A stretch of DNA of 64,000 nt from Gemmatimonadota bacterium (GTDB lineage Bacteria; Gemmatimonadota; Gemmatimonadetes; Gemmatimonadales; Gemmatimonadaceae), in NCBI GenBank assembly GCA_026387915.1, contig JAPLKS010000007.1, positions 248,001 through 312,000 of the forward strand, read 5' to 3'. Below are positions 9,004 to 18,459 of the stretch, in pieces; position 1 is the stretch's first letter, and every line of letters begins with the position of its first letter. A model generated the notes under the pieces. That model searched no databases and was not told where the DNA came from. It saw only the letters and a list, made by a program, of their open reading frames with translations. Position numbers and translations under genes: made by a program.

Positions 9004-10452
9004 ATGAATAACCGAACGTACGTTCGTCCCATCCCCGCCGCGCCACCAGGCGTCAGCCGCCGCGACTTCCTTGCGGCCTCCGGTGCGGCCCTTGGCGCCG
9101 CGCTCCCGTTTGGGTCGTCGCTGCCGGCGTTCGGACGCGGACCCTCGGGTGCGTGGAGCCCAAACCCGCTGTCACGTGTAGCGCCCGACCGCATGGCCTG
9201 GTGGCGCGACGCCCGCTTTGGGATGTTCGTCCATTTCGGTCTCTACTCCATGCTCGGCGGCGAATGGGGTGGACGCACTGACTACGGCGAGTGGATTCGC
9301 AACAATGCTAAGATTCCCATTGATGAATACGAAAAACTGAAAGGCCGCTTCAACCCCGTGCAGTTCGACGCCGATCGCATCGCGCGTCTCGCCGCCGAAG
9401 CGGGGATGAAATACCTAGTGATGACCACCAAGCACCACGACGGCTTCAGTTTGTTCGACACCAAGCTCACCGACTGGAGCATCACGCACACGCCCTACAA
9501 AAAGGACATGATGCGCGTGGTGGCCGACGCCTGTCGCCGGCACGGCGTAAAACCGTGTTGGTATCACTCCATCATGGACTGGCATCACCCCGACTATCTG
9601 CCGCGCCGCGAGTGGGAAGCCGCCGGTCGCCCAGCCAGTGGCGCCGAGTTTAACCGTTTCGTGAAATACCTCCACGGCCAGGTGGAAGAGCTGCTCACCC
9701 ACTACGGCGACATCGGCGTCATGTGGTTCGACGGCGAATGGGAAAGCACCTGGTCGCAGGACCTGGGCGGCGCACTCGCCGAACATGTTCGCAAACTCGC
9801 GCCGAACACGCTCATCAATAGTCGGGTGGCGCCGAGTAAGGCGAATGGTCTCGAGGCACAACTCTCCCGCCCCGCGCTCGGTGACTTTGGCACCCCCGAG
9901 CAGAAAGTACCGGACCGCGGACTCCCCGGCGTCGACTGGGAAAGCTGCATCACCATGAACCAGAACTGGGGCTACAACCGCGCCGACCACGACTTCAAGA
10001 GCGTACCCAAGCTCGTCGGGCTACTTGTGGAAACAGCGTCGAAGGGCGGTAATCTGCTGCTCAACATCGGCCCCACTGGCGAGGGCGCTGTGCCCGCGGA
10101 GAGCATCGAACGCCTCGGCGGGATTGGCCGATGGATGCGGGCGCACAGCGAATCCATCTACGGCACGCAGGCCTCGCCCTTTGACGGGGTGCCGTTCAAG
10201 GCCACGCGGCGGGATCGTCGGCTCTACGCGTTTCTTCCCGAGTGGCCGACGGAGCGCGAGCTGTTACTCCCCGGCGTTCGGTGGTCCGCGGAGCATGTGT
10301 GGATGCTCGGCGATAGCGGCCGGCGGCCGTTGAATGCGAAACTCGAGGACCGCGGTCTTGTGGTCACGCTGCCCGAGAAGCCAAGCGATGCGGTGTGCTC
10401 AGTACTCGCCGTGGAGCTGCCGATGGCCGTACCAGCGACTATCGAGAGCTGA
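9004..10452 (+). CDS. GH29 alpha-L-fucosidase, Tat-exported
   Basis: The 482-residue enzyme starts at ATG 9004, about 10 bases after GAGG, and has a twin-arginine signal (SRRDFL, residues 18-23, then a hydrophobic run). The catalytic barrel follows with WWRDARFGMFVHFGLYS, YLVMTTKHHDGFSLFD, WYHSIMDWHHP and the nucleophile-bearing strand IGVMWFDGEW. LLLNIGPTGEGAVP marks the end of the barrel, followed by a short beta-sandwich. GH29 enzymes release terminal L-fucose from glycans. Export in folded form by Tat is predicted. It faces a second GH29 gene with only ten bases between the stop codons. Confidence 0.9.
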   Translation: MNNRTYVRPIPAAPPGVSRRDFLAASGAALGAALPFGSSLPAFGRGPSGAWSPNPLSRVAPDRMAWWRDARFGMFVHFGLYSMLGGEWGGRTDYGEWIRNNAKIPIDEYEKLKGRFNPVQFDADRIARLAAEAGMKYLVMTTKHHDGFSLFDTKLTDWSITHTPYKKDMMRVVADACRRHGVKPCWYHSIMDWHHPDYLPRREWEAAGRPASGAEFNRFVKYLHGQVEELLTHYGDIGVMWFDGEWESTWSQDLGGALAEHVRKLAPNTLINSRVAPSKANGLEAQLSRPALGDFGTPEQKVPDRGLPGVDWESCITMNQNWGYNRADHDFKSVPKLVGLLVETASKGGNLLLNIGPTGEGAVPAESIERLGGIGRWMRAHSESIYGTQASPFDGVPFKATRRDRRLYAFLPEWPTERELLLPGVRWSAEHVWMLGDSGRRPLNAKLEDRGLVVTLPEKPSDAVCSVLAVELPMAVPATIES

Positions 10453-10462
10453 GGGGCGCGCG

Positions 10463-11920
10463 TTACGCTCGTTCGTGCCGGTGCACGGACAACCGTGAAA
10501 GCCGTACCGGCCCTATCGACGAGCGGAGCGTCACCGAAAGCCCATGTGCCGTCACGGGTTCCATTCGGTGCAAACGCCGATGCCCAATTGTCGTACCGCT
10601 CGCAATCGGCCGCACGGTGTCGTTGATAATCGCCGACACGGTATGCGACTCTACGGTCTGCCCGTGCGCGATCGCCTCTTGCAAGCTCACCACATCGAAC
10701 GTGACCGGCCGGCCGAACGTGACGATGAACTCAACGGAGTCATTCGGCCCGCGTGCCATGAAGTAGCTGTCGGGGTCACGATCCAGTGCCAGCGCAGGCC
10801 GGTAGGCGCGATCAGTCGGCGCACTCGCAGACGCGGTGGCACCAGCGGCGAGATCGTTCTCGAATAGCGCGCGCATTCGCTCGCCAAACTCGGAGAGCGC
10901 CCGCACATCGCGATCGTGCAACGTCCCACTGGTGCTCGGCGGCACATTGAGGAGCAGATTGGCGTTACGACCTACTGAGGAGAAATACAATTCCTCGAGG
11001 TTGTCCGCGCTACGGACCTTTTCGTTTTCGCTCTCGCGCCAAAACCAGCCCGGCCGAATAGACACATCGGCCTCCCCCGGTCGCCACACGGTACCGCTGG
11101 GAATGCCGTGCTGGAGCGCGCTGATAATCTGCGGACCATCGGCGCCTGGGTACGGCACCGCCTCAGGGTCCATAGCGCACCAGTTAGGATCGCCGGCCAC
11201 GCCGCGCTCGTTGCCCATCCAGCGGATATCCGGCCCAGCGTCGCTGAACATCAGCGCATGTGGTTGCAAGCGGCGCACGGTGGCGTGCACGCGCGGCCAA
11301 TCATATTGCTGCCGCTTGCCGTTGGGGCCCTCACCGTTGGCGCCATCGAACCAGACTTCGGTGAGCGGGCCGTAGCGGGTGAGGATTTCGGTGAGTTGCT
11401 GCTCGTAGAAATCGTTGTAGCGCGGCGAATCGCCGTAGCGTGGCTCGTGACGATCCCACGGAGAGAGATAGAGGCCCGCGCCGAGTCCGTCGGCGCGGCA
11501 GGCGTCGGTGAACTCGCGAACGACGTCGCCATCTCCGTTTCTCCATCCACTCGACTTCACCGAATGCGCGGTAGTTTCGGAGGGCCAGAGGCAGAAACCG
11601 TCGTGGTGCTTGGCGGTGAGCACCACGGCCTTGAAGCCCGCCGCCTTTGCCGCTCGCGTCCACTGCCGAGCGTCGAGATTCGTTGGCGCAAAGGAGCGGG
11701 GGTCTTCCTTGCCGTCTCCCCACTCGCGCCCGCTGAAGGTGTTGACGCCGAAGTGGAGGAAGAGCGCGCGTTCCTGGCGCTGCCAGCGGAGCTGATCTGG
11801 GGTAGGGACGGCGTTAACGACGCGACGCGACACGTCCTGGTCCGCACGCAACGCGCGCCCGACAACGACTGCGCCGATCGACGTCGCTGTGCGCAGGAAG
11901 GTTCGACGGTTTAGGGGCAT
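10463..11920 (-). CDS. GH29 alpha-L-fucosidase with C-terminal F5/8-type domain, Tat-exported
   Basis: The start ATG 11920 places a twin-arginine motif at residues 4-9 (NRRTFL), followed by a hydrophobic stretch. The GH29 barrel shows FLHFGVNTF, AVVLTAKHHDGFCLWPS, GLYLSPWDRHEP and the nucleophile strand EVWFDGANGEG. The C-terminal region, about 130 residues, reads as a discoidin / F5/8-type carbohydrate-binding module (DPDSYFMA, VEFIVTFGRPVTFDVVSLQE). The motif set is closer to the GH29-B subgroup (more selective for alpha-1,3/1,4-fucosides) than the facing enzyme. It follows the alpha/beta hydrolase gene by 13 bases, so the two are probably cotranscribed. Confidence 0.88.
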   Translation of the reverse strand: MPLNRRTFLRTATSIGAVVVGRALRADQDVSRRVVNAVPTPDQLRWQRQERALFLHFGVNTFSGREWGDGKEDPRSFAPTNLDARQWTRAAKAAGFKAVVLTAKHHDGFCLWPSETTAHSVKSSGWRNGDGDVVREFTDACRADGLGAGLYLSPWDRHEPRYGDSPRYNDFYEQQLTEILTRYGPLTEVWFDGANGEGPNGKRQQYDWPRVHATVRRLQPHALMFSDAGPDIRWMGNERGVAGDPNWCAMDPEAVPYPGADGPQIISALQHGIPSGTVWRPGEADVSIRPGWFWRESENEKVRSADNLEELYFSSVGRNANLLLNVPPSTSGTLHDRDVRALSEFGERMRALFENDLAAGATASASAPTDRAYRPALALDRDPDSYFMARGPNDSVEFIVTFGRPVTFDVVSLQEAIAHGQTVESHTVSAIINDTVRPIASGTTIGHRRLHRMEPVTAHGLSVTLRSSIGPVRLSRLSVHRHERA

Positions 11921-11933
11921 GCCGAGCGGAGCC

Positions 11934-12959
11934 CTATTTCCCCGCTTTCGCGCCCACCGCAACGGGAGTCGGCGGCGCCGACCGCAGGGTATCCAGCATC
12001 TCGCGCACCGATTGGATCACAAGCTCCGGCCGGTCGCGCTGGATATAGTGGCCGCTGTGCTCGGCGAGGATCCAGCGTCCGCGCGTCGAGCGCGCGACGA
12101 TCTCTTGGTGCATCGCGACCCACTCGCCGTGCATCGAGTCGGCGACGGCTTGCGTGATACCCGGGGCGCGCGGCACCACGTCGGCGGTGAGCGCGATGAG
12201 CGGGAGCGCACCGAACGGCTTCACGTCCCGCTTCACCTCGGCGTTGAAAGCCGAAAGACTGTTGATCAGTTCCGAGGTGTTCGCCATCGCGGCGTCAGTC
12301 GTGGTTCGCGCCGCGATGATCGCCGAGAGCGTGTCGGTGATCCGGGCCTTCGCGACGAGGCGGTCGATCCCGACGAAGTGCAGCGCGGGAAGGCTCCGTA
12401 AGACGAGGAACGCCCACGGAGGCACACCCGCTTTCATCCGGTCCATCTGATCTTCGTGCGATCCATCGACGAGGATCAATCCCGCGACTTCCGTTGGATA
12501 GTGTACCGCGTAATGGCGGATGATCGGCCCGCCGAGCGAGTGCCCGACGAAGAGGTACGGTCCAGGCTCGCCGGAGCGGGCTAGCAGGGTGTGCAGGTCA
12601 GTGATCGCCGCCGTCGGCGTTGGCCGACCGGGAACCGGATCGCTCCACCCCGTGCTGGCGCGGTCGTAAGAACAGGTGCGGCTGAGCGCCGAGAACTGTG
12701 GCTGCACAGAGTGCCACGATGAGAGGCCGAAGTCGCCCGCTCCAGCCTCGAGTATCACCGTCGGCGTGCCGCTACCCGTGCAGTAGAGGTGCATCGATCG
12801 CCCGGGCGCCACCTCGACCATGCGGCCGGGGGCTTTCCACCGCGCGTCGTCGCGCCGGTGGAGGATGCGGGCGTAGACCGCGGTACCGGTCAGCGCCAGA
12901 ACGACACAGGCGGCGCCCCACTTGAAGAGCGTGAACATCACACGAACTAGCGATTTCAT
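11934..12959 (-). CDS. Membrane-anchored alpha/beta hydrolase
   Basis: The 341-residue protein begins at ATG 12959, with GGGAGCTC about eight bases upstream, and has an N-terminal membrane segment (residues 8-26) that probably anchors it in the inner membrane. The alpha/beta-hydrolase fold is shown by the oxyanion region VILEAGAGDFGLSSW, the nucleophile elbow VGHSLGGP and the His-containing AEHSGHYIQRDRPE. SYDRASTGWSDP also fits this fold. Members of this broad family are esterases, lipases or peptidases, so the substrate cannot be assigned. It is probably the first gene of a unit with the downstream GH29 fucosidase, perhaps removing ester groups from the same glycans. Confidence 0.85.
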   Translation of the reverse strand: MKSLVRVMFTLFKWGAACVVLALTGTAVYARILHRRDDARWKAPGRMVEVAPGRSMHLYCTGSGTPTVILEAGAGDFGLSSWHSVQPQFSALSRTCSYDRASTGWSDPVPGRPTPTAAITDLHTLLARSGEPGPYLFVGHSLGGPIIRHYAVHYPTEVAGLILVDGSHEDQMDRMKAGVPPWAFLVLRSLPALHFVGIDRLVAKARITDTLSAIIAARTTTDAAMANTSELINSLSAFNAEVKRDVKPFGALPLIALTADVVPRAPGITQAVADSMHGEWVAMHQEIVARSTRGRWILAEHSGHYIQRDRPELVIQSVREMLDTLRSAPPTPVAVGAKAGK

Positions 12960-13076
12960 GCGCGAGCTCCCAAGAGGAACGAGTGTCGTGCTTCGATGTC
13001 TGCAGCGTGTTTTCCGTGACGCGCTGAAGCCTTGCAACGTCTATCGAGCTTATCTGCACAAACGTATAACTCGCTC

Positions 13077-14273
13077 CTACTGCACCGCGTTGATCATATC
13101 GAAGATCGGCAGATACATCGCGACCACCATGCCGCCCACCACCACGCCGAGGAACACGATCATCACCGGCTCGAGCAGCGAGAGCAACCCGCTCACCGCC
13201 GCGTCCACTTCTTCGTCATAGAAGTCGGCAATCTTCGAGAGCATTTCGTCCAAGCCGCCCGTCTGCTCACCCACGGCGATCATCGAGATCACCATGGGCG
13301 GAAAGACGTTGCTCTTGGCGAGCGGCGCCGAGATCGTATCGCCGCCAGCAATCGAACTGCGGCTCGCCATGATGGCGTCAGAAATCACGCGGTTGCCGGC
13401 CGTCTTCGAGGTAATCTCGAGCCCGTCGAGGATGCTGACGCCGGAGCTAATGAGTGTACCGAGCGTGCGCGTGAAACGGCTCACGGCGCTCTTGCGGAGC
13501 ACGTCGCCGAGGACGGGGGCGTGTAGCATCAGGCGATCGATCATCAGCTGGCCATTGCTCGTGGTGTAATATTTTCGCACAGCCCACTGCGCGGCAAAGC
13601 CGCCAAGACCGAACGCCCACCAGTAGCCCTGCAGCAAGTTCGAGAGCCCGATCACCACGCGCGTCGGGAGCGGCAACGAGAGGCCCACGCTCGCGAACAT
13701 GCTCTGGAACACCGGAATCACGAAAATGAGCAACACGACGATGGCAATCGCCGCCACGCTCATGATGACGCCAGGATAAATCATGGCGCCCTTCACTTTG
13801 CGCACGAGGGCATCGTTCTTTTCCATGAACGTCGCCAAGCGCATAAGAATCGTATCGAGAATACCGCCCGCCTCGCCGGCGGCCACCATGTTCACGTAGA
13901 GGTCGGTAAAGGCGTTCGGGTGCTTCGCGAGTGCGTCGGCCACCGTGTGGCCAGACTCCACGTCAAACACCACCTGCCGCGTGACCGCCGACAGCACCTT
14001 GTTCTCGGTTTGTTTACTCAGGATGTCCAACGCCTGCACCAGCGGCAAACCGGAGTTGATCATCGTCGAGAACTGACGCGTGAAAATCACGATGTCGCGC
14101 ATGGAGATGGCGCCGGTGGTCTTCACCTTCGACTTCGACTGCTCCTCCACCTTCACCACCGTCAAGCGCAGCCGGCGGAGCTGTTGCACGACATCCTCAC
14201 GATTCGCCGCATCAATCGTGGCGGTCTTGAGGTCACCCTTGGCGTCACGCGCCGTATAGGAATAGGTCGGCAT
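13077..14273 (-). CDS. pilC: Type IV pilus / type II secretion inner-membrane platform protein
   Basis: The 398-residue protein starts at ATG 14273, with GGAGAAA seven bases upstream. It opens with the usual short soluble region (YTARDAKGDLKT), followed by two GspF domains (about 70-195 and 275-397), each with FxRQFSTMINSGLPL- or FTRTLGTLISSGVSI-type motifs. Three membrane segments are present, and the C-terminus has the LLEPVMIVFLGVVVGG motif. PilC forms the rotating platform that links the PilB/PilT ATPases to pilin assembly. It is the last of the pilB-pilT-pilC series on this strand. Confidence 0.95.
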   Translation of the reverse strand: MPTYSYTARDAKGDLKTATIDAANREDVVQQLRRLRLTVVKVEEQSKSKVKTTGAISMRDIVIFTRQFSTMINSGLPLVQALDILSKQTENKVLSAVTRQVVFDVESGHTVADALAKHPNAFTDLYVNMVAAGEAGGILDTILMRLATFMEKNDALVRKVKGAMIYPGVIMSVAAIAIVVLLIFVIPVFQSMFASVGLSLPLPTRVVIGLSNLLQGYWWAFGLGGFAAQWAVRKYYTTSNGQLMIDRLMLHAPVLGDVLRKSAVSRFTRTLGTLISSGVSILDGLEITSKTAGNRVISDAIMASRSSIAGGDTISAPLAKSNVFPPMVISMIAVGEQTGGLDEMLSKIADFYDEEVDAAVSGLLSLLEPVMIVFLGVVVGGMVVAMYLPIFDMINAVQ

Positions 14274-14361
14274 TGCTTTCTCCGCTGTCCTCGGAATCTT
14301 CAGGCGCTCGGCTGGTGCCGCTCGCCCACACATTTTCGTTTTTAACTGATCACGGTCAACT

Positions 14362-14409
14362 GAAAACGGTCAACGGTCAACAAACCGCAGTACATCGTTG
14401 ACCGTTTTC
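14362..14409. repeat. 14-bp perfect inverted repeat of the ACGGTCAAC type
   Basis: Arms 14362-14375 (gaaaacggtcaacg) and 14396-14409 (cgttgaccgttttc) are exact reverse complements around a 20-base loop. Extra copies of cggtcaac lie within and beside the left arm. The element sits between pilT and pilC. It could act as an attenuating terminator after pilT or be a dispersed intergenic palindrome. A similar GGTTAAC-based element lies at 45050-45080. Confidence 0.8.
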
Positions 14410-14430
14410 CGTCTTCGGTCCACTACCCCC

Positions 14431-15597
14431 CTACCGCCTCGGCGGCCCACCTTGCACCGGCATCTTCGGCCCCGTCGCATCCCGCGGTGACGTATCGCCT
14501 TCCATTGGCGCTCGGCCAATCATCCGCAAAAACTCGTTTGGATCGCCCGACACGCGCAGACACTCTTCCTCTGCCACCTCGCGCGCCATGTACAACTGAT
14601 ACAGCGAGTCGTTGAGCGTCTGCATGCCGTGCTTCTTGCCGCTCTGCATCGACGAATAAATCTGGTGAATCTTGTCGTCGCGAATCAACGCGCGAATGGC
14701 CTGCGTCACCACCAAAATTTCCGCCGCCATCGCGCGGCCCTTGCCGGCGCGCTTCGGGAGGAGCGTCTGCGTCACGATGCCTTCGAGCACGAACGCTAAC
14801 TGCGAGCGCACTTGCGACTGCTGATGGCTGGGGAATACGTCAATAATGCGGTTGATCGCCTCGGCCGCCGAGTTCGTATGCAGCGTGGCAAAGGCCAAGT
14901 GGCCCGTCTCGGCGATGGTCAGCGCGGCCTGAATGGTCTCGAGGTCGCGCAATTCGCCAATGAGAATCACATCCGGATCTTCGCGCAACGCATACTTGAG
15001 CGCGCTCGAGAACGACTTGGTATCGCTCCCCACTTCGCGTTGGTTGATGATGCAGTTCTGATGCTTGTGAATGAACTCGATGGGGTCTTCGACCGTGATG
15101 ATGTGACCGCGCCGCTCTTTGTTCACTTTGTCGATCAGCGCCGCCAGCGTAGTACTCTTGCCCGAGCCCGTGGGCCCCGTCACCAACACAAGCCCGCGCG
15201 GCTTTTCGGCCATCCGCACGATGGCGTTCGGCAACTGCAGGTCTTCGGCCGTCTTAATGTTGATCGGAATCTGGCGCATCACCATCGACACGCAGCCGCG
15301 CTGCTTGAAGCAGTTGCCGCGAAAGCGGGCAAGCCCCTGGATGCCGAACGAGAAATCGAGCTCATCCTCCATCTCGAAGCGCTTCTTCTGCTGCTCGGTG
15401 AGCACCGAGTACGCCACCTGGAGCGTGTCCTTGGGCGTCAGCACGAACTCGTTCGCCGAGCTGACGATCTCGCCGTCCACGCGCAGCTTGGCGCGTTCAC
15501 CAGCGGTAATGTGCAGGTCAGACGCATTGCGCTCGATCATTTCTTCGAGCAACACACGCAGATTGACCTGGGACTGGGGGGCTGCCGGTACCGTCAT
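14431..15597 (-). CDS. pilT: Pilus retraction ATPase
   Basis: The 388-residue AAA-type ATPase powers type IV pilus retraction for twitching and DNA uptake. It shows the N-terminal PAS-like region (ASDLHITAGERAKLRVDGEI), Walker A GPTGSGKST, the Asp box ITVEDPIEF, Walker B VILIGELRD and the His box GHLAFATLHTNSA. The AIRALIRDDKIHQIYSSMQ segment near the C-terminus is characteristic of PilT rather than PilB. The C-terminal tail (about 25 residues, Pro/Arg-rich) is an extension. It lies 27 bases downstream of pilB. Confidence 0.95.
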   Translation of the reverse strand: MTVPAAPQSQVNLRVLLEEMIERNASDLHITAGERAKLRVDGEIVSSANEFVLTPKDTLQVAYSVLTEQQKKRFEMEDELDFSFGIQGLARFRGNCFKQRGCVSMVMRQIPINIKTAEDLQLPNAIVRMAEKPRGLVLVTGPTGSGKSTTLAALIDKVNKERRGHIITVEDPIEFIHKHQNCIINQREVGSDTKSFSSALKYALREDPDVILIGELRDLETIQAALTIAETGHLAFATLHTNSAAEAINRIIDVFPSHQQSQVRSQLAFVLEGIVTQTLLPKRAGKGRAMAAEILVVTQAIRALIRDDKIHQIYSSMQSGKKHGMQTLNDSLYQLYMAREVAEEECLRVSGDPNEFLRMIGRAPMEGDTSPRDATGPKMPVQGGPPRR

Positions 15598-15624
15598 GAT
15601 TCGAGTCTATGGGGATAGAGGAAC

Positions 15625-17457
15625 TTAGGCACTCGTCTCTCGGATGACTTGTTCGAGCGTCGTCACACCCTTCAGAACTTTCAGCCAGCCGTCCATGCGC
15701 AACGTCAGCATGCCGCCGTCCACCGCGCACTCACGAATTTCGGCGGCGCCCACATTCTGCAACACGAGCTTTCGCAGCGCCGGCGTCATGGTCATCACTT
15801 CGTACAAACCCTGACGCCCCTTGGTGCCGCTGCCACTGCACTGTTCGCACCCACGACCGCGGTAGAATGGCAGTTCGCCGATCGTCGTATCGAGCGACAA
15901 GTTCACCAAGAAGGGCGCCGCGTCCTTGGTGGCGTTCTTCTTGGCGCCATCGAGTGCGACCTCATTGAACCGCAGCTCGCGCAACGTCGTCGTACGCGTC
16001 ACCTTGGCGGCATCGAGCTCGAGATCGTCCGGAGTGTACTTCTCTTTGCAATTGCCACACACGCGGCGCACAAGACGCTGCGCCAGCACCAGATTGAGCG
16101 CGGAGCTGACATTGAACGGCTCGAGCCCCATGTCCATCAAACGCGTTACCGTTTCCGGCGCCGAGTTGGTATGGAGCGTGGAGAGCACCATGTGCCCCGT
16201 GAGCGCGGCCTTGATGGCAATGCCGCCGGTCTCAAGATCGCGAATCTCACCCACCATGATGATGTTCGGGTCCTGCCGCAGAAACGCTTTGAGCGCTGCC
16301 GCGAACGTCATCCCGATTTCATTGCGCACGAGCACCTGATTGATGCCGTAGATGTTGTACTCCACGGGATCTTCGGCGGTCATGATGTTCGTGTCGATCG
16401 AGTTGACCTTCGACAGACACGAATACAGGGTGGTGGTTTTGCCCGAACCCGTGGGGCCAGTGACGAGCACCATCCCGTAGGGGTTCGACACCGCCTCCAT
16501 GATTTCTTTTTCGGCGTGCGGCTCAATGCCGAACTTCTCGAGATCGAGCGTCAGGTTGCCCTTATCGAGAATTCGGAGCACGACCTTCTCGCCGAAAATC
16601 GTCGGCAGGGTGCTCACGCGGTAATCGATAACCTTCTTGCCCATCTTGAGCTTGATGCGCCCGTCCTGCGGCACGCGACGCTCGGCGATATTGAGCGCGC
16701 TCATAATCTTGAAGCGTGACACCAGCGCCGCCTGCATCTTCTTGGGCGGCTTCATGATTTCGGTGAGTTCACCATCAATGCGGTAGCGCACGCGAATGTC
16801 GTGCTCAAAGCATTCAAAGTGAATGTCGCTCGCGCCCTTCTTCACGGCATCGGTCAACAACGCGTTGATGAGCTTCACAACCGGCGCTTCATCCATCTGC
16901 GCGGCCAGCGCGGCGCTGTTGTCCTCTTCCTTGGTCGTCTCTACGACTTCGAGATCTTCCTCCGTCTCCATGTCCGCAATGTCGTCGAGCAACGACGACA
17001 TCTGCGTGTCGGCTGCCTCGAAGATCTTCTCGAGCGCGTTGCGGAGCGTGAACTCTCCAGCAATCACGGGGAAGATGTCGTAGCGCGTGATGAACTTGAG
17101 GTCGTCGATCACCGCGAAGTTCGTGGGATCGGCCATCGCGACGGTCAGCGTGCGCCCGTCGCGCTTGAGCGGCAGCACCAAGTTTTTCAGCGCCAAGTCC
17201 GCCGGGATCATCTTCACGATCTTCGGGTCGAACTCGAACTTGGAGAGATCCACCGCCTGCATTTTGTACTGGCGCGCCAGCGTGCGGATGAGGTCGATTT
17301 CTTGAATCGCCCCAGCCTTCACGAGGTTGTAGCCCACACGCGACCCACTGGAGCGCTGTTCGAGTAGCGCCGCATCAAGTTGGTCGCGCGAAATCAGCCC
17401 CTCTTTGAGGAGGAGGTCGCCAATGCGTTCACCAGAGGTCGCTACGGGAGATGCCAT
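15625..17457 (-). CDS. pilB: Type IV pilus assembly ATPase
   Basis: The 610-residue ATPase (from ATG 17457; an in-frame ATG at 17505 would add 16 residues) powers pilus extension. It has a T2SSE_N / MshEN-type N-terminal domain (RIGDLLLKEGLISRDQL, then VDLSKFEFDPKIVKMIP), a linker, and a GspE core with Walker A GPTGSGKTT, TAEDPVEYNI, Walker B IIMVGEIRD and STLHTNSAPE. Two zinc-binding CxxC pairs (VCGNC and EQCSG) are visible in the C-terminal third, as usual for PilB. It comes before pilT and pilC in the same direction and probably forms an operon with them. Confidence 0.95.
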   Translation of the reverse strand: MASPVATSGERIGDLLLKEGLISRDQLDAALLEQRSSGSRVGYNLVKAGAIQEIDLIRTLARQYKMQAVDLSKFEFDPKIVKMIPADLALKNLVLPLKRDGRTLTVAMADPTNFAVIDDLKFITRYDIFPVIAGEFTLRNALEKIFEAADTQMSSLLDDIADMETEEDLEVVETTKEEDNSAALAAQMDEAPVVKLINALLTDAVKKGASDIHFECFEHDIRVRYRIDGELTEIMKPPKKMQAALVSRFKIMSALNIAERRVPQDGRIKLKMGKKVIDYRVSTLPTIFGEKVVLRILDKGNLTLDLEKFGIEPHAEKEIMEAVSNPYGMVLVTGPTGSGKTTTLYSCLSKVNSIDTNIMTAEDPVEYNIYGINQVLVRNEIGMTFAAALKAFLRQDPNIIMVGEIRDLETGGIAIKAALTGHMVLSTLHTNSAPETVTRLMDMGLEPFNVSSALNLVLAQRLVRRVCGNCKEKYTPDDLELDAAKVTRTTTLRELRFNEVALDGAKKNATKDAAPFLVNLSLDTTIGELPFYRGRGCEQCSGSGTKGRQGLYEVMTMTPALRKLVLQNVGAAEIRECAVDGGMLTLRMDGWLKVLKGVTTLEQVIRETSA

Positions 17458-17581
17458 CTGACTCTTAAGGCTCGCTGTCGGGCGTACGGGAGCCGGAGCC
17501 AGCACATCTATAGAGATAGTGCGTGCACTGGCCCGGATTTGTGAAGCTGTCCGGCGGCAAGAGTCGTGTCAAGGACGCGCG

Positions 17582-18397
17582 TCACGGTCGCACTCCACCG
17601 TGCCCCGCCCCCCTCCTTCGCGACTCTCCCGCACCCTCCTGACGGGGTGCCAGCGAAAACGTCACGAGCGGCTGAAGTCGCTCCGCCAGTCGAGCTCCGA
17701 CCCCTCGTACCCGCCGCAGCCCTTCGATCGACCCGAATGGCCCTCGGACTGCCCGGTCCGCCACAATCGCCCGAGCCAGCGCGCTGTTTACATAGGGGAG
17801 GCGCTCGATGTCCGACACGCCGGCGATGTCCAGATCGACGCTCGGCCGAGCGGGCGAGAGCGGCACCACACCCCCCGAGGTGAAGGCCCGAATCTCGCTA
17901 CGGCGGGCCTGATCGCGGGCTCGAATCGCCGACCCCGCACGCGCCTCAGCTTCCGCCGACCACTCTGCCGCCGTCCAGCGGGCGGAATCCTCTCGCGCCA
18001 TGCGCCGGCGGTAGGCCGCCCGCGGGTCACGGTCGGCGGTGGATTCCGGGGGTTGGACTACAGCCGAGCCCCGTCGCCGGCTGGTTGAGGAGGCACCGGA
18101 CTCGTCCGCTCCGGCGAACGGATTGGTGCGTCTGCGGCCGGACGCCCGAGCCGCGTCGCGGGACGTACCGACGGTGTCCGCCCCTCTCCGGCCGCGACCA
18201 CCCGCTCGTGGGCGCCTCCCCCCGCCCGCCGCGACCGCCGAATCGACCGCCTCGATCTGACGAGCCAAGGCCTCGCCGCCTGACGCCAAAACAGGCGCCC
18301 GCTCGGCCTTCCATTCGCGCCAGCCTCGCGCGGTGACTCCCAGCGCGGCGAGGCTGGCCAGAAAAATCAGCGCTTTGCGCTCTCCCGGTGTCGGCAT
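17582..18397 (-). CDS. Helix-hairpin-helix protein, ComEA-like, membrane-anchored
   Basis: The 271-residue protein from ATG 18397 has an N-terminal membrane segment (residues 9-24), then a long low-complexity Ala/Arg/Gly/Glu region. At the C-terminus is a helix-hairpin-helix domain (VDLDIAGVSDIERLPYV, then AIVADRAVRGPFGSIEGLRRVRGVGARLAERL). That tail resembles ComEA, the DNA receptor used in natural transformation, although the usual N-A/V-N-T opening is degenerate. It lies directly upstream of pilB-pilT-pilC, which fits a role in pilus-linked DNA uptake. It could also be a general HhH membrane protein. Confidence 0.75.
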   Translation of the reverse strand: MPTPGERKALIFLASLAALGVTARGWREWKAERAPVLASGGEALARQIEAVDSAVAAGGGRRPRAGGRGRRGADTVGTSRDAARASGRRRTNPFAGADESGASSTSRRRGSAVVQPPESTADRDPRAAYRRRMAREDSARWTAAEWSAEAEARAGSAIRARDQARRSEIRAFTSGGVVPLSPARPSVDLDIAGVSDIERLPYVNSALARAIVADRAVRGPFGSIEGLRRVRGVGARLAERLQPLVTFSLAPRQEGAGESRRRGAGHGGVRP

Positions 18398-18459
18398 GGC
18401 ACGAGCATACCGCGCAAGCGCCAACCCATTGTCACCAAAACCCCGCACGCGCCATCGCG

